Positions 59,085 to 64,000 of a DNA stretch of 64,000 bases are shown here, piece after piece (the first letter of the stretch is position 1; each line of letters starts with the position of its first letter). Where the stretch lies: positions 4,005,606-4,069,605 of the forward strand of contig OX578149.1 of the NCBI GenBank assembly GCA_951213105.1, in the 5' to 3' direction. The notes beneath the pieces were generated by a model. It was not told where the DNA came from. It saw only the letters and a list, made by a program, of their open reading frames with translations, and made no database searches. The translations under genes were made by a program, and so were the position numbers. This DNA is from Amaurobius ferox (Eukaryota; Arthropoda; Arachnida; Araneae; Amaurobiidae).

Positions 59085-60700
59085 CAAATGCAATACAAAC
59101 AAACACAGAAACATAATTTCATATTTAGTGCTATTGAATTTAATATATAAAAAATTATCAAATGTGCATGGTATCAAATGGGCATGCTAATTGAAAAAAA
59201 AAAAAAATCAATTTTTTTACTTTCTAGTAAACTATATTAATTCACTAAACTTTAAGCTACGTCTTTTGCAGCTTGATGTTCAGTACCTAATGTTAAGTTT
59301 ACCTCACTCACCAAGATTTTATGTACTTTATTGAGTGGTTTTGTGTTCAGCACGAAACATAGGAATTTTTTTTCATTTCCTTGAAATACATTGTGATCCC
59401 ACATGTGTGAGGTTCATACACGTGTGGTCCACACATATCCCACATGTGTGTGAATACCTCATGTGTGTAGATGATCTAAATGTTTTTGTCATTCATGAAA
59501 TAAATATAGTTTTGAATGTATAATACATGTGTATGAAGTAATTTTTTGAAAATTTCACTAATTTGGAAAATACGAATCATCATCGAGATAGTTAAATCAG
59601 AGTTCATTTTAGGATCAAAAAAGGGCACTTCCATAATTTTTAAGGCACTTTATTCAAAAATTGATTATGTACACATAGGGTTTACCCTATGATGAGTTTT
59701 ATGGATAAAATATGTCAAAATAAAATTGACTGAACTGGTTCGAGGCATTGCCTGTGTCATAACATAAAAATTATACAGTGGCCCTGCTCCATCCCCCGCC
59801 CTCCTATGTCATGGAGGTACTCCCCGCCGCAAGAAAGTTTCAATAATAGGTTAGGTAACATGAAGGAGTGGTAAATAAATAATCATATACATCCTCTTTT
59901 CTTCAAGCAATTTAAACCTCATTGATACTCTTAGTTTCTAAGGAATGTAGTCAATCAAGATTAAAATCTTCTTGGACTGAATAGATGTTTTATACCTTAA
60001 CTTCAGTTGTCAGACAACTGGAACAAATGCCATGAATGAGTTTTAAACATTTTAGTCTTAAAGTTGAAACCAAAGTGGGGAAGAAAAAAAAATACTTTTG
60101 GCTGAAACTAGAAGAATCCATTTCAAAAATTCAAACTTGTTACTTACTTCAGTCTATTACAGCTGTTGGGTTATACTTTTGGATAGTTAATAATTTTGTT
60201 TTTAGTTTAAATGTGTTCAGGGGTCTTATTTACATAGTCATTCTCTTTTAGTTATCCATTTTCCAATTGTTTAGGTTTTGATATTCTTCTGTTCAAATAT
60301 ATTGTATTCCATAGGTTTTGTGTTAAAAACGGCAAAAGTTCGTTCTTTTTAGGTTTTAGCAATTTAAATTTATTTAAATTTGCTAATTTGCAATTCCATT
60401 TATTGCCCTTTTTATTCCCTTTAATTTGATTCCTAATTTATTACCCTCGGTTAAAAATTGGTTAATTCATCGCAATTTTACAGTTTTATTCTATTTTCAG
60501 CTTTTTAAATATTTCAGAATCATCCATATTTAAATTATTGCCGAATTCGTATTTTCCAAATCGTTTCACTTCATTTCTTTTTAATTTTCGTCTGCTCTAA
60601 AATTCCATTTCTCTTCTTTAAAGTTTCGAGTTTTTAATTGGTTGACCGTAATATTAAAATCGTCTGTCATTAATTATTTTATCGTTCATCGATAATTTTG
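59085..60700. other. Gene-free stretch, nothing recognised
   Basis: AT-rich. An imperfect inverted repeat with acacgtgtgg and ccacatgtgtgt lies at about 59410-59461. ORFs are short and featureless. Confidence 0.5.
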
Positions 60701-60730
60701 TTTACAATCTGTGGCAGCGATGTTTCGCAG

Positions 60731-60738
60731 TATATAAG
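60731..60738 (+). promoter_or_regulatory. Candidate TATA box
   Basis: TATATAAG fits the metazoan TATA consensus and stands before a less AT-rich tract with many CG dinucleotides (60740-61400). A start about 30 bases downstream would be expected. An AATAAA at 61773-61778 could end the same unit. This may be a host promoter or part of a solo LTR. Confidence 0.3.
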
Positions 60739-60759
60739 CAAATCGCGCACTTTTTCGAT

Positions 60760-61790
60760 CTCTTTGCTCTTTTGCTCTTTTGATTGGAACTAAAATGTAG
60801 TCTTATAGAGTTGTTGTTTTCAGCACCTCGGCACGAGCTGAGCGAAATGCGTTCTGAGGAACGAACGCCTTATTTCCCGGCCTGCCTGTAAATGTGTGTG
60901 GAATCCTGATATCAGAGTGTTTTTTTTACTTGAAATGACGTTGCGAGCGAAGTGATTGATGTCTACTGAAGTATCGTCGGCGCCTTTGGAATAGTTGTTT
61001 ACTTCCGGAGGTCAGATTTGTTCTTTCATAGTGAACTGAGTAGTTTAAATTTTCCGAGTCTTAGGACCGGACCTCCAATTGTTTACTTCACGGTTTTGAT
61101 GATGGAGCTGTCTGTTCTTTTGTTCCGAGCGATGTCCACTGGCGCTCTGCTACTCTCGGCTGAGAATTTTATGATGTGAAGGAGCTGCCCGTTTTTGTGC
61201 AGATCAGGCCTTGGGAGTGTTCTTTTCGCGGAGTTTTGGAACACCATATTCCACTTGAATGGTTGGACTCACTTGATGTACCGATGCCCTACGGGAGGTA
61301 CTTCTCCGTTTGGCCTCTTCTGGAGCAGGAAGGGACTGCACCCAAGCTGATGATGACTGACATCAATTTCGTCCTCGGGACTTTATTACTGCCGTTCAGC
61401 GTTTTCCCGCTTATGGGTGATATCTTTTCATTAATTTTATTCTTTTGCAGTATTTAAAGTTAAATTAAATTGGCATGACTAAGACCCCTTTCACTTATAT
61501 ATTTTAAGTTGCGGATCCTGTGGTTATCTTTTTAAATTTTGTTCTAAATTCCCTTTTGGCTAACTTATGTTTTTTTTATCTAAAATTCTAGTTTAGATAA
61601 ATAGTTGAATAAGTTTAATATTGTTAACTTTAAAATTTAATATTCTAACGTTTTTTTTTACCACTATACGACCGGCCATTCTATTTATTTATTTAAGTTG
61701 TTTATTGGATTTGTTAGTTAATGAGATGTAAAATATTTTGAAAATTATTTTAAAAATGAAGTTTAAAATTTTAATAAACGTTAGATTTTG
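60760..61790 (+). other. Possible transcribed unit, product unknown
   Basis: The tract is richer in C and G than its surroundings until about 61400. It contains a 93-codon ORF at 61176-61457 starting MKELPVFVQIRPWECSFRGV. I do not recognise this peptide; its last third is hydrophobic. The tract might be the promoter and leader of a gene or the LTR of a retroelement; no second copy was found in the window. Confidence 0.25.
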
Positions 61791-61830
61791 AAAACCTAAA
61801 ATCTGTGTTCTTTCTTTTACTTTTAATGTT

Positions 61831-62660
61831 TTTATTTTTAGGTAAAGTGTCAATTTTTAATATTTTACAGGAGTACATATTTGTACACGTAGGGAAACTG
61901 GTCAATAGGTCCACTTTCTGTTTATTTAAGAAATCAGTTTATTTTTAGAATGTTTTCAGGTTAGATGAACTTTGAGGAACTTTAGAAGTTTTAGAACTTT
62001 TGCAAATTTCAGATATTTTTGAGTGTTTTCAGAAGAATGATTTTTAGGCTTTTAGGTTTTTACAAGTTTAAGAACTTTGGAATATATGATAGAATGTTTT
62101 TAGTATATCATAAAGTCAAAATGTTAGATTTCCCCCCCCCCCCCCCCCCCAACACAGCAAATAAAAATTTTATAGTTTGGGTTTTAAAGAGTTAAAAGGG
62201 GATTTGGGCTTAGACCCAGCCTGGGCTTGAGTTTTCTTTCTACTGTTTCGGGCCAGGTTGTCTTTTTATTTTCCTTATATACATAATGTATAAGGAAAGT
62301 ATTGTGACGGGGTCGAAAATTTGAATTCGATTTTTCGGCGGGAGAGCATGTTTCAAGCATCCCTGATCATTAGGGTGGAGCTTAAAAGCTATGAAATTAT
62401 TTATTTTTTATTTTTGCAAGTCCCACCCTCTAACTTTGTTCCTTCTGATATAAAAACACTATATAAAAGTTTGAGCAATAAATTTTAATATTAAGGGGGT
62501 AGCTCAACTGACTCAAAGTTTATAAAAATTAGAAAAAAATAAGATTATTAGCTGTAGCTGTACCTTAACATATGTATTTATTTACATTGTATTTAATGCA
62601 CTAATTTTAAACAATTTATGTAATTTGTTATAAATATTATCAGCTTTATATTTACCATTA
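61831..62660. other. Gene-free stretch with poly-C and a repeat fragment
   Basis: A run of about 21 Cs lies at 62132-62152. Positions 62266-62373 repeat the blocks seen at 32240-32345 ('tatatacataatgtata', 'attgtgacggggtc', 'aagcatccctga'). Nothing else is recognised. Confidence 0.6.
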
Positions 62661-62665
62661 AAATT

Positions 62666-64000
62666 TTATTGGCTTTGCAAAGGCTGAGACAGAGTCTTTT
62701 TCCTGCTATCAGGGTACATTTTGCGATCATCAACAACTTGTAGCAGGAATTGTAGCTGCATTTCACCATGAGTTATCAATCCACTGTATTCCTGAATAAG
62801 TGCAACTGCATGTTCCGCATTGTCATTTACTACTTGTAAATATTTTATTATCTCTTTAGCCTGTTTGTAGTCCTCTCTCAACTCTCACAAGTCTGGATCA
62901 ACTGTAAGATATCCAACTGGAAGTTCCAACAATTGAAACAAAATGAATGACTTTGCTGTGACAAAATCTTCCAAGTTTTTGTCCTTGAACAAATGAAGAG
63001 CAACGCTGTTTCGCTTAGAGTAATTTTGGTCCTGTTTTTCAGCATGAGCTTCATTCTGCATAGCATTCACCATGCGTCTTTTGGTTGATATACTGACACG
63101 ACTATCAAACAAAACTAAACCAACAAGTCCTTGTGACAAATACCACAAGTGATTAGCAAATTTACATGATGTTGACTTAGAAATGGCTGAATGTATTGAT
63201 GAGTATTCAAGTAGCGACTTCAGCAACAACAGGTCATTGTTAGGAGCACATGAAGCTTGAGGTGCAGAGATCCAAGCTTTCAAGTATACACAGACTATAA
63301 AAACACACACAACACATAGTCTTTCTTCTTCTTTTAAAGTCAGTTTAAATTGAGCTTTCCAGTTGTTCAGCATAAATTGAGCAAACAGATCTTGAGACAA
63401 TATATGATTTTGGACATACAGTAGGCATGGTATATTACTCCTGGTGACATAAATCGGACTCCCATTGCTGGGACAGCACCAAGAAAGATAATTACGAGTT
63501 CTAAGAATTTCTTTATAATCCACTCTTAGTTTTGGTTCTCTTTATTTCAGGTACTTCTTTGCATAGTCGATAGTCTCTTGATTTATATCTTCTAGATTTG
63601 TGACAACATCAAATGAAATTCCTGGTTCATACTTATCTGTATCAATGAATCTCCAATATTCTTGAAAGCGTTTAAATAGTTGCAACTTCAGGAGAAGATC
63701 TGACTCCCATACATACTTCAAACACTGTACTAATTATGAGCTCCATAATGTGACGCCTGCAAGCAAGTGATAGAGCTATTTCTTAAGCTTTTGCACTAGA
63801 AGGGCACATGCACCAGAATTATGACCAGTGCTTGAGCTCGTAGTGTCAAAGCGCATTGCGCGAATATTGTCTACCATACCCCAGTTTTCAATGGCTTCAA
63901 AGACAGCTGCAGCAAGGGCCTCTCCTGTTGTAGATGGAATCTTGGCAACTGCCAGTAGTTGAGAAACTCCTTTCCCAGAAACTAATACTGGTAGGTGATC
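62666..64000 (-). pseudogene. DNA-transposon-like transposase of unassigned family, broken and cut by the window end
   Basis: Minus strand. From the window edge the frame reads VSGKGVSQLLAVAKIPSTTG, then MRFDTTSSSTGHNSGACALL. After a frameshift near 63780 comes ALSLACRRHIMELI, giving an Asp and a Cys-x-x-His pair as in many DDE transposases of the hAT-like type. It continues through 63730-63540 (QLFKRFQEYWRFIDTDKYEP) and, after a stop, through a 212-codon stretch at 62885-63523 with KAWISAPQASCAPNNDLLLL and ANHLWYLSQGLVGLVLFDSR, and on to 62666. I recall this protein type as highly repeated in invertebrate genomes, but cannot name the superfamily. Confidence 0.6.

Noticed and set aside
59396..59470. 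A regulatory E-box cluster (cacatgtgtg, acacgtgtgg)
   Set aside because: The words form an imperfect inverted repeat of simple sequence; nothing links them to a promoter.

Overview
The window reads as a piece of nuclear genome from an arthropod, most likely an arachnid such as a spider. It is strongly AT-rich, has almost no intact long ORFs, is littered with decayed transposons of many classes, and holds two exons of one conserved host gene. Assignment to arachnids is inference from the style of the BED-finger hAT, Ty3 and I-like LINE elements; no single marker proves it.

Host gene: two minus-strand exons (57551-57690 and 30804-30978) join in frame and encode the C-terminal part of a p38-pathway MAP kinase kinase (MKK3/MKK6 type, Drosophila licorne). 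They are separated by one intron of about 26.6 kb. Earlier exons lie beyond position 64000. A possible last exon of another, plus-strand gene sits near 9274, with weak support.

Left part (1-30800), downstream of the kinase gene: copies of a dispersed repeat of about 1.3 kb (1-469 and 11863-13170, the second nested in a hAT relic); minisatellites (14466-14885 and 16218-17705), the latter split by a palindromic mariner-derived element (16667-17178); a Ty3-type LTR retrotransposon (18480-22670) primed by tRNA-Trp and broken by SINEs; a SINE copy at 10766; and a large palindrome made from a Penelope-like element with a hammerhead-ribozyme-like motif (26771-28006).

Kinase intron (30979-57550): a Tigger-like non-autonomous element, a 215-bp tandem repeat, an I-group LINE with a 13-bp target duplication and no RT active-site box, a recent 514-bp tandem duplication of its 3' end, a short mariner-like element, a GIY-YIG retroelement fragment, a Tc1 element, and two different hAT elements lying side by side and sharing one 8-bp target site.

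Right part (57691-64000): a third copy of the 1.3-kb repeat, a TATA-containing possible transcription unit near 60731, and a broken transposase of unassigned family running off the window end.

The most unusual objects are a 5S rRNA/tRNA-derived composite SINE (21803-22171) in the 3' LTR, with three SINE-derived insertions across the two LTRs using the same 13-14 bp target; the paired hATs in one 8-bp target; and the hammerhead-like motif in the Penelope palindrome. No element seen is intact, so nothing here is likely to move on its own.
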